Origin: Closterium sp. Naga37s-1
Taxonomy: Eukaryota; Streptophyta; Zygnematophyceae; Desmidiales; Closteriaceae
Length of the DNA stretch: 64,000 nt
Reading direction: 5' to 3'
Assembly: GCA_947471745.1 (NCBI GenBank)
Contig: CANJKZ010000822.1
Span: 157,001 to 221,000, forward strand
Below, piece after piece: positions 29,901-41,100 of this stretch. Made by a program: the position numbers and the translations under genes. Under the pieces are notes generated by a model that was given only the letters and a program-made list of their open reading frames with translations, was not told the DNA's origin and did not search any database. How positions within the stretch are numbered: position 1 is the first letter of the stretch; every line of letters begins with the position of its first letter.

Positions 29901-32866
29901 TTGGATGGGCTGACTTAACCTCATCCCTTCATCTCATCATCCATCCCATCTCTCTCCACTCCCCCACATTCCTCTCTCTGCCCCCAGGTGATGGTGGTGG
30001 TGGGCGAGCAGCGCCCCTACGTGGATGCGGCAGTGCTGATAGACACGTGCTGACCTGATCTCTTGCCATTCATCTCCACTTCCCACCACGTCCCCCTTCT
30101 CCAAGTGATGGTGGTGATCGAGGAGCTGCGCCGATGCGGCAGTGCGAGCAGACACATGCTGATCTCATTACTTTATCCCAACAATATCTCTCCACTCCCC
30201 CACTCCTTCCTCCGAGTGATGGTGGTGATGGTCGAGCTGCGCCCCTACGTGGATGCGGCAGTGCTGGCAGGCATGTGCTGACCTCATTTCTTAATCCCTA
30301 TGTACTCATCCACTCCTTCCCCCTCCCCCAGGTGATGATGGTGGTGGATGAGCTACGACCGTACGTGGACGCAGCAGTGTCGCTGGAGAGGGCGGACCTG
30401 ACCTCATCCCATCCCTCCCCGTACCTCTCCACTCCTTTCCACTCCTCCAGGTGATGGTGGTGGTGGAGGAGCTGCGCCCCTATGTAGATGCTGCAGTGGC
30501 GCTGGAGAGGGCGGACCGCATGGATGACTACCGCGATTTCGTTCCCAACGAGTTCCGATGCCCCATCACCATGGTATGTGCTTGCACCTGCATTGGTTCC
30601 CGATCTCCAGGGTATGATGCATGCACCATCACCAGGGTAAGATCAGATGCTTGCCTTACCTCAATGCTATGTTATCTGCCGCATCACCATGGTACGTGCA
30701 ACTTCCCCCTCTCTTTTCCTCCTCCTCTCCCCCCCCCCCCCCCCCGCCCTCCTCTCTTCACTCCTCTCCCTGCAGGGCATAATGGAGAACCCAGTGCTGG
30801 CCGCGGACGGCCACACATACAAGCATAAACCCTCCGCTCTCTTTCCGTCCTCCATCCTCTCCCCCTCTCCCACCCCCCTTTTTCTCGTCCCATCAGAGCA
30901 TCAAGGAAAACCCTGTGCTGGCAGCGGACGGGCACACGTATGAGAGAAAGGCCATAGAGCAGTGGCTGCGCGTGCACCACACCTCGCCCAAGGCAGCACA
31001 GCACACCCATCCATGTCTTCTCCCCCCCCAACCCCCCACCTCGTGTGCCTGTCTCGCCCTCCTTCCCATCGGCCCCTCTTTCTCTCCTGTCCCCATCTTC
31101 TCCACCCACGCCCCCTGGTTCCCCCATCAGGGCATCATGGAGAATCCAGTGCTGGCAGCGGATGGATGGCCACACGTACGAGAGGGAGGCCATAGAGCAG
31201 TGGTTGAGCGTGCACCACACCTCGCCCAAGACAGCATACCCATTCTCAACCCCCAACACCACACACCACGCCGCCAGAGACGTGTGCCTGTCTCACCGCA
31301 CGCCACGCCTCTTTCCATCCCTCCTCTTCTCTTCTGTCCCATCAGGGCATCATGGAGAATCCAGTGCTGGCAGCGGACGGGCACACGTACGAGACGGAGG
31401 CCATAGAGCAGTGGCTGAGCGTGCACCACACCTTGCCCAAGACTGGCCGGCCCATGTCTTCCCCCCAATCCCCCCCTCAACCCCTTCCCTTCGCAAGGGC
31501 GTGTGCCTGAATCACCCTCCTTCCCATCGGCCCCTCTTCTCCCTTCTCCCTCCCCTCCTCCCTTCTCCCTCCCCTCCTCCCTTCTCCCTCCCCTCCTCCC
31601 TTCTCTCTCCCATTCAGGGCATCATGGAGAACCCTGTACTAGCAGCAGATGGGCACACGTACGAGAGGGAGGCCATAGAGCAGTGGCTGAGCGTGCACCA
31701 CACCTCGCCCAAGACAGGCCGCCGCCTCGACAGCAAGGCGCTCACTGACAACATAGCCGTGCGATCCATGATTGCCGAGTGGCTGGAGCACCGGCTGCAA
31801 CGGAGAGAGTGAGTCTCTGTGCTGTCTCTATGTGCTTGCTCCAGTGCTTTCTTTACTTTCGTCCGGTCGGGATTCCTGATCAGAGGTTAGAGAGCAAGGC
31901 GCTCACGGACAACATAGCCGTGCGATCCATGATTGCCGAGTGGCTGGAGCACCGGCTGCAACGGAGAGAGTGAGTCTCTGTGCTGTCTCTATGTGCTTGC
32001 TCCAGTGCTTTCTTTACTTTCGTCCGGTCGGGATTCCTGATCAGAGGTTAGAGAGCAAGGCGCTCACGGACAACATAGCCGTGCGATCCATGATTGCCGA
32101 GTGGCTGGAGCACCGGCTGCAACGGAGAGTGAGTCTCTGTGCTGGCCCTGTGTGCCTGCTGCAGTGCTTGCTTCAGTGCCTCCAGAATGCCTGATCAACA
32201 AGTGGAGAGCAGGGCGACTGCTGTTTTCTGTTCAAATGTCTCATCAATCAATGGAAAGAAAGGTGTTCACAGACAACGATGATGTGTACTTCAAACCCTT
32301 CCTCCTTAACCTTTCCATTTCATTCACCCCTCACTCCCCTCACCCCTTCCCTCTCTCCCCTCACTCCGTCCCCCCCCCCCCCCCCCCCCCCCCCCCCATA
32401 ACACGCATACTTGCACACAAGGTCGCATAATCTTGAAAGCCTGATGAGTGGCGAGCAAGCGGACGGTTACCACCCGGGTGGTTACGCGGATTCACGCGAC
32501 ATGCCTCTTCACGGCGCAGGGGGGATGCCTATGCAAGCAGGGCAGCAAAGGTACTATGAAGGCGGGGGTGCTGCATCGGGGGATTATATAGGCAGTGATG
32601 GTGTAGCTAGTGGTGGATTTGCAGGTGGTGGGGAGCTTTATAGAGAGACAAGGAACGGAGGAGGGGTGTATGTTGGCGGGGATTATATGGAGAGGTTGAG
32701 AGGGGGGTGTAGGGTGGTGGAGGAGGGGAGTGAGTGGGACGAGGAGGAGGAAGAGGAGGGTGAGGGCGGCATGATGCGTCCTGTAGTGGAGGGGTGTGCG
32801 GGAGGGCATATCCAACCTGATGCAGCTTCAGAGGACGAATCGGTTCGAGAATTGAGGCGGACCTAG
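20919..32866 (+). CDS. USP-kinase-U-box protein, putative E3 ubiquitin ligase (nine exons)
   Basis: Exons 20919-21096, 21713-21825, 22353-22456, 23540-27590, 28393-28601, 29294-29756, 30451-30573, 31618-31808 and 32422-32866 join in phase to ~1958 aa. Residues 1-165: universal stress protein domain (DKEVSKDVLLTAIEDA, GGELPISQAD, ILVPFKTFSERKH, DTCTLIVVQGGRKI). Next is a ~1100-aa Q/MG/A-rich linker, then an Ala/Glu coiled coil. Kinase: GEGGYGSVYKG, Lys1465 (VAVK), HLDLKPAN with Asp1560, GDVG with Asp1578, AVGTFGYVDP. U-box from FRCPITM (~1740) through NPVLAADGHTYEREAIEQWL. Acidic tail. Plant USP-kinase-U-box proteins are cytoplasmic receptor-like kinases (RLCK IXb type) thought to ubiquitinate targets. 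The giant linker is unusual. The first Met could be 20919 or 20934. Confidence 0.85.
21137..21242 (+). pseudogene. Copy of U-box kinase exon 1 end
   Basis: Repeats EVSKDVLHTAIEDVHQCAF, then HVAFSLVSVLTAVPSSS, from the exon at 20919-21096. The GTAAGT donor has become GTTAAG. It lies in intron 1. Confidence 0.8.
21588..21625 (+). pseudogene. Upstream copy of U-box kinase exon 2 start, with acceptor
   Basis: CTCCTCGCAG acceptor followed by the first 38 bp of exon 2 (CGGGTGGCGAGCTCCCGATT and onward), identical to 21713-21750, then cut off at a decayed palindrome. Confidence 0.8.
21627..21643. repeat. Decayed palindrome at a duplication junction
   Basis: TTTTTAGACGTCTCTAA directly follows the truncated exon-2 copy and precedes the DNA leading to the complete exon 2. 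Confidence 0.5.
21879..22071 (+). pseudogene. Two downstream copies of U-box kinase exon 2 end
   Basis: Copy at 21879-21949 is 71 bp, with 5 extra bases that shift frame. Copy at 22006-22071 is exactly 66 bp, reads QMETSIFQNVLVPFKTFSEG then MH, and has a GTAG acceptor and GTGAGC donor. The 22006-22071 copy is phase 0 to phase 0, so it could be included between exons 2 and 3 without breaking the frame. Confidence 0.75.
22501..22532. repeat. 32-bp near-perfect palindrome between two copies of exon 3
   Basis: AGGTGTGTTTTGAGTC followed by GACTCAGAGCACACCT, two mismatches. It lies after exon 3 plus its intron start and directly before the second exon-3 copy. Confidence 0.8.
22533..22607 (+). pseudogene. 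Decayed copy of U-box kinase exon 3
   Basis: Reads GLVHVATSFQATRFYIGAKK, as in exon 3, but the donor GT is lost. The following intron bases (CCAGCTGTG.AAAAC, GAGTGGTT) are duplicated too. Confidence 0.8.
22703..23265. mobile_element. 563-bp hAT-like MITE
   Basis: Terminal inverted repeats CTACGTTGGCAGATACG and CGTATCTGCCAACGTAG, flanked by a perfect 8-bp direct repeat CTGGGGTG (22695-22702 and 23266-23273). The 8-bp duplication is typical of the hAT superfamily. It contains a 40-bp hairpin (22734-22773, 19-bp perfect arms) and a 26-bp perfect palindrome (23216-23241). No transposase. Lies in intron 3 of the U-box kinase gene. Confidence 0.9.
27656..27947 (+). pseudogene. Two copies of the kinase glycine-loop exon end
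   Basis: Copies at about 27656-27773 and 27836-27947 repeat the GMLEHFPVAVKVLKNAQTNQ and ALKEFKK coding stretch of the end of exon 4. Both keep GTGAGC donors. The first has an expanded GTCGGTCGG that breaks the frame; the second has TAG where the parent reads AAG at the YKG. Confidence 0.75.
28168..28290 (+). pseudogene. Upstream copy of U-box kinase exon 5 start
   Basis: An acceptor CCCAACAG is followed by VEVQRGLRHPTVVLLIGCCH, NPPCLVYEYMPQGSLYDRLL, then divergence after CTGTGAC. It matches the first 123 bp of exon 5 (28393-28601), and the intron between is a copy too (GTTACCGACTGACTG). Confidence 0.8.
28690..28963 (+). pseudogene. Two copies of U-box kinase exon 5 end
   Basis: Copies near 28690-28775 and 28880-28963 repeat LPWNVRFEIFENMCKALIHL. 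The first keeps ACCG/GTGAGT; the second has GTGACT. The second changes NMCKAL to NLCKAL and EIFEN to GIFEN. Confidence 0.75.
29107..29180 (+). pseudogene. Fragment copy of U-box kinase exon 6
   Basis: Repeats VGMDNGRSFMQQSMAVGTF from the activation segment of exon 6 (29294-29756), then runs into a stop. It lies 5' of the complete exon. Confidence 0.75.
29803..29832. repeat. 30-bp imperfect palindrome between GT-rich repeats
   Basis: GGTGACTTTTGGGTT then GATTCAAAAGTCACC. Flanked on both sides by GGTGATGG..GGTGGGGGTGG blocks. Confidence 0.65.
29988..30410 (+). pseudogene. Four upstream copies of U-box kinase exon 7 start
   Basis: Copies begin near 29988, 30105, 30217 and 30332, each resembling VMVVVEELRPYVDAAV. 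The first and last have CCCCCAG acceptors; the middle two have altered acceptors. Only the fifth, 30451-30573, continues into DYRDFVPNEFRCPITM and a GTATGT donor. Confidence 0.8.
30776..31455 (+). pseudogene. Four upstream copies of the U-box exon 8 start
   Basis: Copies begin near 30776, 30899, 31131 and 31346, each after a CAG acceptor, reading GIMENPVLAADGHTY and in most cases EAIEQWLSVHHTSPK. The 31131 copy carries a 4-bp insertion. None has the last part of the U-box. The complete exon is the fifth, 31618-31808. Confidence 0.85.
31884..32130 (+). pseudogene. Two copies of the U-box exon 8 end
   Basis: Copies at about 31884-31970 and 32045-32127 repeat SKALTDNIAVRSMIAEWLEH plus RLQRR and the following intron (GTGAGTCTCTGTGCTG). 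The repeat is nearly exact, so it is recent. Confidence 0.85.
32370..32397. repeat. Poly-C run (~28)
   Basis: A long C run just before the last exon of the U-box kinase gene. It could serve as an extreme polypyrimidine tract; its length is unreliable. Confidence 0.8.
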
Positions 32867-33267
32867 CATGGTGGACAACATGTGTTCACGAAAATGTGTG
32901 ACCAACAATAGGGTTTTATATGAAGTGTGGGGAGTGAATACAGGATTGGTTGGTTCTCTTTACGGTCCATTCAATTTGGACTGTTGTATATGCAGCGAAC
33001 TATTGTCCAATCGTGCGATGGTGGATTACGGCATCCCAAGATTTTTTGCCTGTTTGACTCATCAGATAGTGGATCTTTGTTTCTTCGGACAAGTTAGGCC
33101 TACTGTAAATTCAGGAGAACATGAATTAGTTTTCTGACTCTATGTTAATCATCAGCATTTTCATTCTTTCTTGCATAAGAATATATGACATCATTGATAA
33201 TTGCGTAACAATCATCAGCAAAAACAGAGTCCAGCTAGAGAGGTCACTGGCTTTCTTGGACCCTGGT

Positions 33268-33548
33268 TGTTATGAGTTGTGAAAGAGAAGAGTGCGCAGT
33301 ATTCAATAACGCGGAAGTGATTACAACGTCTGAGGGAACAACGAGGACTAGAACTAATATAGCAATGCTAGCTAGGCCGAGGTCGCGGGGTCGCGAGATG
33401 GTTGGGTGCAGGTTCGGGGTTGGAAAATCCTAAGGCGACGCGAGAGTGGTTCGGAATGCGAGGTCGGCGGACCGAGCCTGGTTTTCCGAAAATCGGGGTT
33501 GTACGCGTACAGTGTGACCCAGTAAGGAATCCGAGAAAATTCCTTACA
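33268..33548. mobile_element. Possible solo LTR, Gypsy type
   Basis: Begins TGTTATGAGT and ends GAGAAAATTCCTTACA. The end is nearly identical to that of the Gypsy LTR at 58122-58448 (GAGAAAATTCCTTACA) and the start resembles its TGTTACGGGT. The middle differs, and no clear target duplication is seen. A C-rich run follows. Confidence 0.5.
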
Positions 33549-36500
33549 CTACCCCCCCCCCCCCCCCCTTAAAGCTGCGGTCTACATACTAAAAGGGTTT
33601 TTTTGGGGCTAATCTAACTGCACACCCTTTGGCGCACGCTGGTTCGAGAGCGAAGTGAGCTGCCACCCCAATCACCTGTGCGAGGATTACAAACAGCGTT
33701 TGCGATGAGAAACAATTTCGCGGGCGAAGTTTTCTTGGCGGAAGTACACCGCGAAAATGCGGAAGATCCTGCGCCCAACACAAACACCCAAGCGGAACAG
33801 AAAACGCTGGCCAGAGAGAGCAGTACTGCCAAACTGCTCTAGCCTGCGAATCCCCGTACTAGCAGCAGGTAGCGCATCAGAATAATGCACGCCACCGTCG
33901 CAAACCGCCGCGAAATTCGCCTGTGGCGACGGATGTAGTGTCAGTTTCACGCAGCCACTGTGATAGCCGCGATTCCTGCTAGCAGCGTGTAGCGTGCAGT
34001 ATGTTTAGCGCCAACCCGCTCACATCCACGATTCTGGCCAGCTGCGCGTACCGTACCGTATCGCCTGCTTCACGCCCAAGTATGTAGAGCCGCGATTCCC
34101 GCTCGCGGCGACTGATTCCCGCCCCCACGCTATGAGCCGCGATTCCCGCGAGTAGCCTCACCCGTTTCCCTCCAATTCGCACCTCCCTTTTCCCCCATAT
34201 CGCACCTCCGTTTTCCCCCAGATCGCGTTCCCTTTTCCCCCATATCGCACCTCCGTTTTCCCCCAGATCGCGTTCCCTTTTCCCCCATATCGCACCTCCG
34301 TTGTCCCCCACCAGAGGACCTCCCATTTCCCCCATATCGCACCTCCGTTTACCCCCAGGTCGCACCTCCCTTTTCCCCCAAATCGCACCTCCTCCTCCTA
34401 TGTCCTCCCGTCCCTCACTCCCATCTTCCTATCCCCCCCAACCCCTCTCTCAGCTCAATCTATCTCCTCCCTTCCCGCTCCCCCTTCTTTCTCACATGTC
34501 CCCCGCTCCTTGCCCTCATTCCCATCCCTCCTTCCCTTCGTTTCACCATTTTCTTCCCCATTTCCCCACTGCTTTCCCTTGGTTTTTCCCCTCCCCCCAT
34601 CAGCCACCCGCGCCTGCAGCCTCGTCACCGCCACGGAACCGCCATCTGCACGTTTGACGAGGTGCGCGAGATGCGCCCATTCACGCGCCCGGAGCCTTTC
34701 CTCATCCCTCCGAACCTCTTCGGAGCCGCCCTCCAGTAGTGGTGAGAGCGTAGTGAGTGAGGTGGCAGTAGTCCCGTGGCAGCAGCGAGGTTGCGAGGGG
34801 CAGAGGCGTGGCGAGTGCGGGTAACGGGAGGGAAGTGCATCGTGCACTCAACTGCGCTCACACGAATCCGTGCATTTCCTCCTCATCCCTCCAATCCATT
34901 GCTCCTCTGCCCATTTCTAGCACACCTGACTTGCACTCCTCCCTCATCCCCCCCGGTCATCCTCTCTCCCCCCTGTCCTCCCGTCTCCCTTCCCCACGTT
35001 TCACATCCCCCCACTTCCAGTCCCTCCTTTATCCCGTCTTCCCTTTTCCCGTCCCCCCTTTTCCCTCCCACTGTCTCCCTTACCCCCGTTTCCCTACCCC
35101 CCGTTTCCCTTCCTCTGTCTCCTCTGTCCCCCATGTCCTCCTCTCTCACCCCTGACCTCCTCTCCCCCCCCTATTCTCCTCTCTCTACTGTGTCATCCTC
35201 TCTCCCTTCTATCATCCTCTCTCTTCCTCTGTCTTCCTCGCTCCCCTCTGTCATCCTCTCCCCACCTTGTCCTCCTCCCCCCCTGTCCTCCTCCCCCCCT
35301 TGGCCCCCTCTCTCCCTCCTGTCCCCCTCTCTCCCCCCTGTCCTCCTCTCTCCCCCCTGTCCTCCTCTCTCCCTCATGTCCTCCTCTCTCCCTCATGTCA
35401 TCCTCTCTCCCCCCTGTCATCCTCTCTCCCCCCTGTCATCCTCTCTCCCCCTTGTCCTCCTCTCTTCCCCCTGTCATCCTCTCCTCCCCTTGTCTTCCTC
35501 CCACCTCCCCGCTACTTTTCACTGTGCCCCTTCCTCCCCATCTCACCTCCCTGCCTCCCCATGTCTCCTGGACCCCTCCATTCGCTTACATTCCTGTATG
35601 ATCCATGTTTAGTTGTAACGCAACCTTACCCCCCCTGTCCACTTTGCTTCAAGGCTCATCTTCACCGGATCAATTCCAAACTCAGAGATGGCAGCCCCAA
35701 TCACCCTTCCACCCTCGCCGTCAGTGGCACCCTCTCTTCCACTAGCTTGCTGCATGGCATGATGCAATCGGTGAAGGGAGCATGTGCTTTGTTCGTAAAG
35801 CGATGGCTTACTCCTTTCCCTCTCTTTCCCACTCCTTCACTCTCCTTCCCATTCCTTTCCCTTTGCTTTCCTTCTGCCCTGCCATTGCTCTGCCACTCTC
35901 CTCTTCTCCCCGTCTGCTCGGCTAAGTGTGCCGTGCAGGCTGCAGCAGGGCAGCGGGGCGCCATGGAGGGGAGGACATGGGCGCCCTCCTACCACCACAC
36001 GCGCCATAGGGCGAGTGGATGCTGGGCTCTATGGCACTCTCCATGCGCCCTGCCACCACACGCGCCACTCATCCACCCCTCCTTCCCTCCTGCTTGGGCC
36101 TCCGACTTGCTGCTGCAGCTGGGGTGACTGCTGCAGCATGAGCACTACATGGGCTCTCACCACTCAGCAGGAGCTACATTACCCTCTAGTGGAGGCGACA
36201 AGACAATGAGAGTGGACAAAGGCTGTCTTGTACCTCAAGTTATTTACCATATAATACATAAACATTCTCACACCCACCAGTGTTGCAAAAGAGGGACCAT
36301 CACAAATATCCACACATGACCAATGCTATCATTATTGAATGTATAGTACCTCAAACTGATTAGGGTATTTTGATAAGTAACTTGTCTGTCTAGCTTGTCT
36401 GCTTGGTTGCTTCATGCCTGATGTTATGATACGGCAAGGGCCCACATCACACTATCCTAGATCTGTCTAGCTTGTCTGCTTGGTTGCTTCATGCCTGATG

Positions 36501-37013
36501 AGATGCACCACGGAAGAGAGAACAGGGAGGGAAGAGGGAGCAGGGAGGGAAGAGAGAGCAGGGAGGGAAGAGAGAACAGGGAGGGAAGAGAGAGCAGGGA
36601 GGGAAGAAAGATCAGGGGGGAAACAAGGGGTAAGCGGGGGGGAAACAAAGGGTAAGAAGAGAATAACAAAGGGTAAGCAGGGGGGAAGCAGTGAATAAGC
36701 AGGGGGGAAATTTGGGGGTGGCTGGCTCTCAACGAGGTGATTACCATACGAGACAACGCCCTGCCCCTACGCCACACCTCCAACTCATGAACTGGGGTGG
36801 TGATGGTTGACTGCGGAATGGGGAGAGCGGGATGATGGGCAAGCAAACAGCGAGACAACAACAGGAACATGAGGAGAGAAGGGAAGTTGCTGGGGGGGAC
36901 AGGGATACGGAAGGGAAAGCAACGGAAGCAATGATGAAGCACATGGGGCCACGAAGGGCAAGGGGCTGACAATTGAAAGAGAAGGAGCGGGCCACGAAGT
37001 GAGCTTCTTCCCC
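33549..37013. other. Gene-poor, pyrimidine-rich region
   Basis: Contains a 45-bp repeat (CCCCCATATCGCACCTCCGT type) at 34180-34345, (TCCTCTCTCCCCCCTGTC)n at 34900-35520 and (GGGAGGGAAGAGAGAGCA)n at 36510-36610. Apart from a doubtful exon near 34600, no gene recognised; the long frames here are repeat artefacts. Confidence 0.5.
34606..34737 (+). CDS. Doubtful exon, unknown protein
   Basis: After a CCCCATCAG acceptor, one frame reads RLQPRHRHGTAICTFDEVRE and on through MRPFTRPEPFLIPPNLFGAA before a stop. The stretch looks protein-like and unlike its repeat surroundings, with a mixed residue composition. I recognise no family. No start, no certain donor. It could be a lone remnant exon. Confidence 0.2.
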
Positions 37014-37325
37014 GCGCCTGCTTGCATGCTATTCCCCCGCGCCTGCTCGCATGCTATCCCCCCGCACCTGCTCGCATGCAATTCCCCCGCGCCTGCTCGC
37101 ATGCTATCCCCCCGCGCCTGCTCGCATGTTATTCCCCCACGCCTGCTCGCATGCCCGCCACCCGCGCCTGCTCGCATGCTATTCCCCCGCGCCTGCTCGC
37201 ATGCTGTCCCCCCGCGCCTGCTCGCATGCCCGCCACCCGCGCCTGCTCGCATGCTATTCCCCCGCGCCTGCTCGCATGCTATCCCCCCGCGCCTGCTCGC
37301 ATGCTATTCCCCCGCACCTACTCGC
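37014..37325. repeat. ~25-bp tandem repeat, about 12 copies
   Basis: GCGCCTGCTCGCATGCTATC plus CCCCC and variants, ending close to the Copia LTR at 37554. Open in all plus frames. Confidence 0.85.
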
Positions 37326-37553
37326 ATCCGACCTCCCGCGGCTTACTTTCTCTCAAATTCTGGCTCCCATCCCCCTCGCACCTCCGCGTCATCGGAGCCC
37401 ATTCCCGTCCGCGTCGCCAGACCGCGTCGCTGCTCACACCCGGCCGCTCGCCTCACGTAATCGCGGCAGCTCCCAGCGCGCACCCCGCACGTAAACGCGA
37501 CACACACCCCACCGCCACTCGCGCAATATCGCGACTCACTCCGGTCCGCGGCT

Positions 37554-38117
37554 TGAAGGAATATATTAGAGAGCGTAGCGATAGCGAGAGAGTCTCTGCT
37601 ATGGGAATGATGTTGCGCCAGCAACTTGGTAGAGTTTTGGTAGCGTGTGCCTCTAAGGACTTTGTGAGAATTGAAGTAGCATTTGGGCCAAGTAGAATTG
37701 CAACATCAATTATCAAACACACAAGCAAACACAAACATATATAGGCAAGCAAGAGTTGCACAATTGTTGCGTGGCGCTGCGAGTAACCCAACCCACACGA
37801 AAGTGCTGTGCAGGTGGGTGAACGCGCCCCGCACATTTCCAACCCAACTCGGCACCGGAATGTCTCACCGTGCACGCTACTCCTGCCAACACAGCAAGTG
37901 AGCAGCGTGCCTCACAAGCAAGGCACCTACGACCCCCAAGACTCGTCATTCCTAGCACCGATTCCGCCGAGTTCGCTGCAGTAGCTCACAGTCACCCGTA
38001 GTCACTAATGACCGCCACCGAACTCGTGCGTCGGTGCCGAGTAGACTCAGTCGTTAGGCGCCGACCTGCCAAGTCAAAGGTCATCGAGGGCCCTTGCTGT
38101 CGTAGGGCCCTCTAACA
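37554..38117 (-). repeat. Copia LTR, left (3' LTR)
   Basis: Starts TGAAGGAATATATTAGAGAG and ends GGGCCCTCTAACA on plus. Same as 43764-44327. Confidence 0.9.
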
Positions 38118-41100
38118 CTCCCCTGCCATACTACAGCAAGGCCCTTTATAATCACAGGGCATGCATACACACATACACACCAAAACAAAGGGATACACAC
38201 AAACGAAACACGCTCAAAGTGTAAACACGCACCGCACCAGCCATGGATAGGCCATGGCACCATCCACATCATGGAGTGTCTAGGTCTTCACTCCCCTCAC
38301 TCGAGAGCCGCACCTGCCCCACAGCCTCGAAGCAACGACTGAAGGCGGGGAAATGCAATGCCTTTGTGAGGTAGTCAGCAGGCTGCTCGCTCGTAGGGAT
38401 GTACTGCAGCTGCAGCTTCCTGCGCTTGACCATGTGCTGCAGCCACATGTGACGACGCTCCATGTGCTTGAGGCTCCCCTTGAGCCCCATGCCACCTGCC
38501 ACTGAAATGGCGGAGGAGTTGTCCACAAAGAGAGTCGTGGGCTCCTCACTCCTCAGCAGTTGAAACTCTGCCAGCAGGAAGCGCAGCCTGCGCGCCTCCT
38601 TCCCAGCCTCCACAGCAGCAATGTACTCAGACTCAGTGGAGGAAAGGGTGGCGCAACGAATCCGCTGGCTCGCCCATGAGACAGCAGCACCCCCGAGCAC
38701 GAAGACATAGCCACCTGTGCTGGTCCTGTTCTGCTTGTCCCCTGCATCATCAGCATCGGCGTAGCCCACCAGCTCCAAGGACTCCGGCCCACCACCAAAC
38801 TCCAGCGCCACATCCCTGCTCCCCACCAAGTACGTCAAGCACCGGTCCAACTCCTTCCAGTGCTGATCACTCCGCACAGTCTGGCCCGACCCCAGCTTGC
38901 TGCAGGCGAACGAGATGTCGGGACGGGTGGTACAGGCCGCGAACTGCAAGGATCCCACCTTCTGCCTGTACTCCTCCTCCTGGCGAGACTGCCATCCCAC
39001 ATCCTCGAAGGTCTGCACACTGAAAGGGTCAGAGGAAAGAGGGGTGTGAGGCACTCGCAGCGGCTGCTCCCCGTCAAAGAAGCGCCTATGGACCTTGTCC
39101 ACATAGGCCCCCTGGTGCAGCCACAGCCTCCTCGTGGGCCTGTCCCGAATCAGCTGCAACCCCAGATATTTCTCCACAGGGCTAATCTCCCGCAGCTGAA
39201 AGGCACTCTGCAGCAGGTCACGCAGCTCCGCTAGCATGCTCTGACTGCGGCTGGCAGCAAGCAGGTCATCCACATACACCAGCAGCCAGCACATCTCCCC
39301 CTCAGCATCAGTCTTGAAGTACAGAGCCTCATCCACCTTGCTCTTCTTCCGTCCAGCCCCAAGCAGCACCCCATCCAAGGCCTCATACCATAGCATCGGG
39401 CTCTGCTTGAGCCCATACAGACTCTTCACCAACTTACAGACACGAGGAGTCCCATCCTCGTAGTAGCTCGGCTGCTCCATGTAAAGGTCTCGGTCCAGCA
39501 CGCCATGGAGGAACGCGTTCTTCACATCGAGCTGCATCAGGTCCAAATCAAGTGCAGCTGCAATCGCCAGAAGCACACGCGCCGTCACATAGCTTCCCAC
39601 AGGGGCGTACGTCTCCTCATAGTCCACCCCTGCCACCTACGTGAACCCCTTCACCACCAGCCTCGCCTTCTCACGCTCCACTATCCCATCAGGTCGGAAC
39701 TTGGTGTTCAAAATCCAGCGGTTCTTCATCACATTCACCCCTGGCGGACGCGGAACCAACTCCCACGTCCCCTGCTCAATCAAGCTCCGCATCTCCTCAT
39801 CCATCGCCTCCTTCACCTTGTCTCCCTTCCAGCAGCCCAAGGCCTCCTTCACTGTCATTTTCGCTATGTCCCACTGCCTCTCAGGATCAGCTGCCACGTC
39901 CGGGTCCAGGTTAGTCCACTCCTCGTCCTCCTCCTCGTCATCCAAGCCCGCTGGCTCAACCACTACAGCCCAAGCGTATCGAACAGGCGGGATACCACGA
40001 GTGATGCGAGTGGAGCGACGCAGTGGTGCAGTGGTCGTCCCAGAAACCAACACACGACCACCATCTCTAATTCCCCACATCTCCTGCTCCCCTGTCTGCG
40101 GCTCCCCTGTCTGCTGCTCCCCAATCTGCTGCTCCCCTGTCTGCTGCTCCCCAATCTGCTGCTCCCCTGTCTGCTGCTCCCCTGTCTCCTGCCCCCCACT
40201 CTGCTGTACTCCATCCATACTGCTCTCGTCCTGCAGCTGCTCAGTCTCAAGGCGCTGCCCGTCGGTGATCTCCACAGACGGTGGCACCTCCATCCCCCCC
40301 TCACCAACGGGCGGCGCCGTGGAAGACGAAGAAGAGGGCGGAGCAGGTGCAGGAGGGATGGAGGGTGGAAGGGGAGATGGAATAACAGGAGGAGGAGGGG
40401 AAGCCAAGGGGGGTGAGGAGGAAAAAGGCGGGGCAGGGGGAATCACACGAGGGTAGACTGTAGGCGGAGGTGGGGTGGGGACCGAGGTAGGGACATAGGG
40501 CATAGCAGGAGGTGCGACCACCTCCTCCTCCTCCTCCGCCTCCTCGAGAGTGATCGGGAAGAGTGAGGGAAGGGGCTCATAGGGCATCGAACGCCCCCCA
40601 TGCTCCTGCTGATGCCAAGCCTTCCATCCTGCTAGGGACATGGTCTCATAGAACACAGCTTCCACAGTGGTGATGAGGCGGTTGGACTCCAAGTCCAGCA
40701 CGGCCCAGCCCTTGCTCGCAGCTGACACACCCAAGTGCAACCCCCAGCGAGCCTTAGGCGCCAGCTTCCCCCCACGCTGCGACTGTGGTACCATGTACTG
40801 CAGCATGCAGCCCTAAACACGCACCATACTGACATCAGGTTTGCGTCGGAAGGCGAGCTCGTACGGCGTCACACCAGAGGGTAGTGAGGCGTGCTCCACG
40901 CGGTTGCGCACCCAGACGGCCTGAGCCAACGCCAGGTGCCACCAGTGATGCTGTACACCCATGTGCAGCAACATCGTCCGCACCGCCTCCACAATGCTGC
41001 GCATCTCCCTCTCGGCCATCCCGTTCTGCTCCGGCGTGTACGGGCATGTGAGGTCATGGATGATGCCTTTACCGTCGAGGAAGAGCGTGAAGGCGTGCCC

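Noticed and set aside
31810-31812. TGA as the end of the U-box protein (HRLQRRE stop)
   Set aside because: A GTGAGT donor overlaps this stop in phase 2 and a phase-2 acceptor at 32421 opens a 148-codon tail. It remains possible as an alternative ending.
34883-35600. Ser/Pro/Leu-rich frames of ~280 codons
   Set aside because: Pyrimidine microsatellite (TCCTCTCTCCCCCCTGTC)n.
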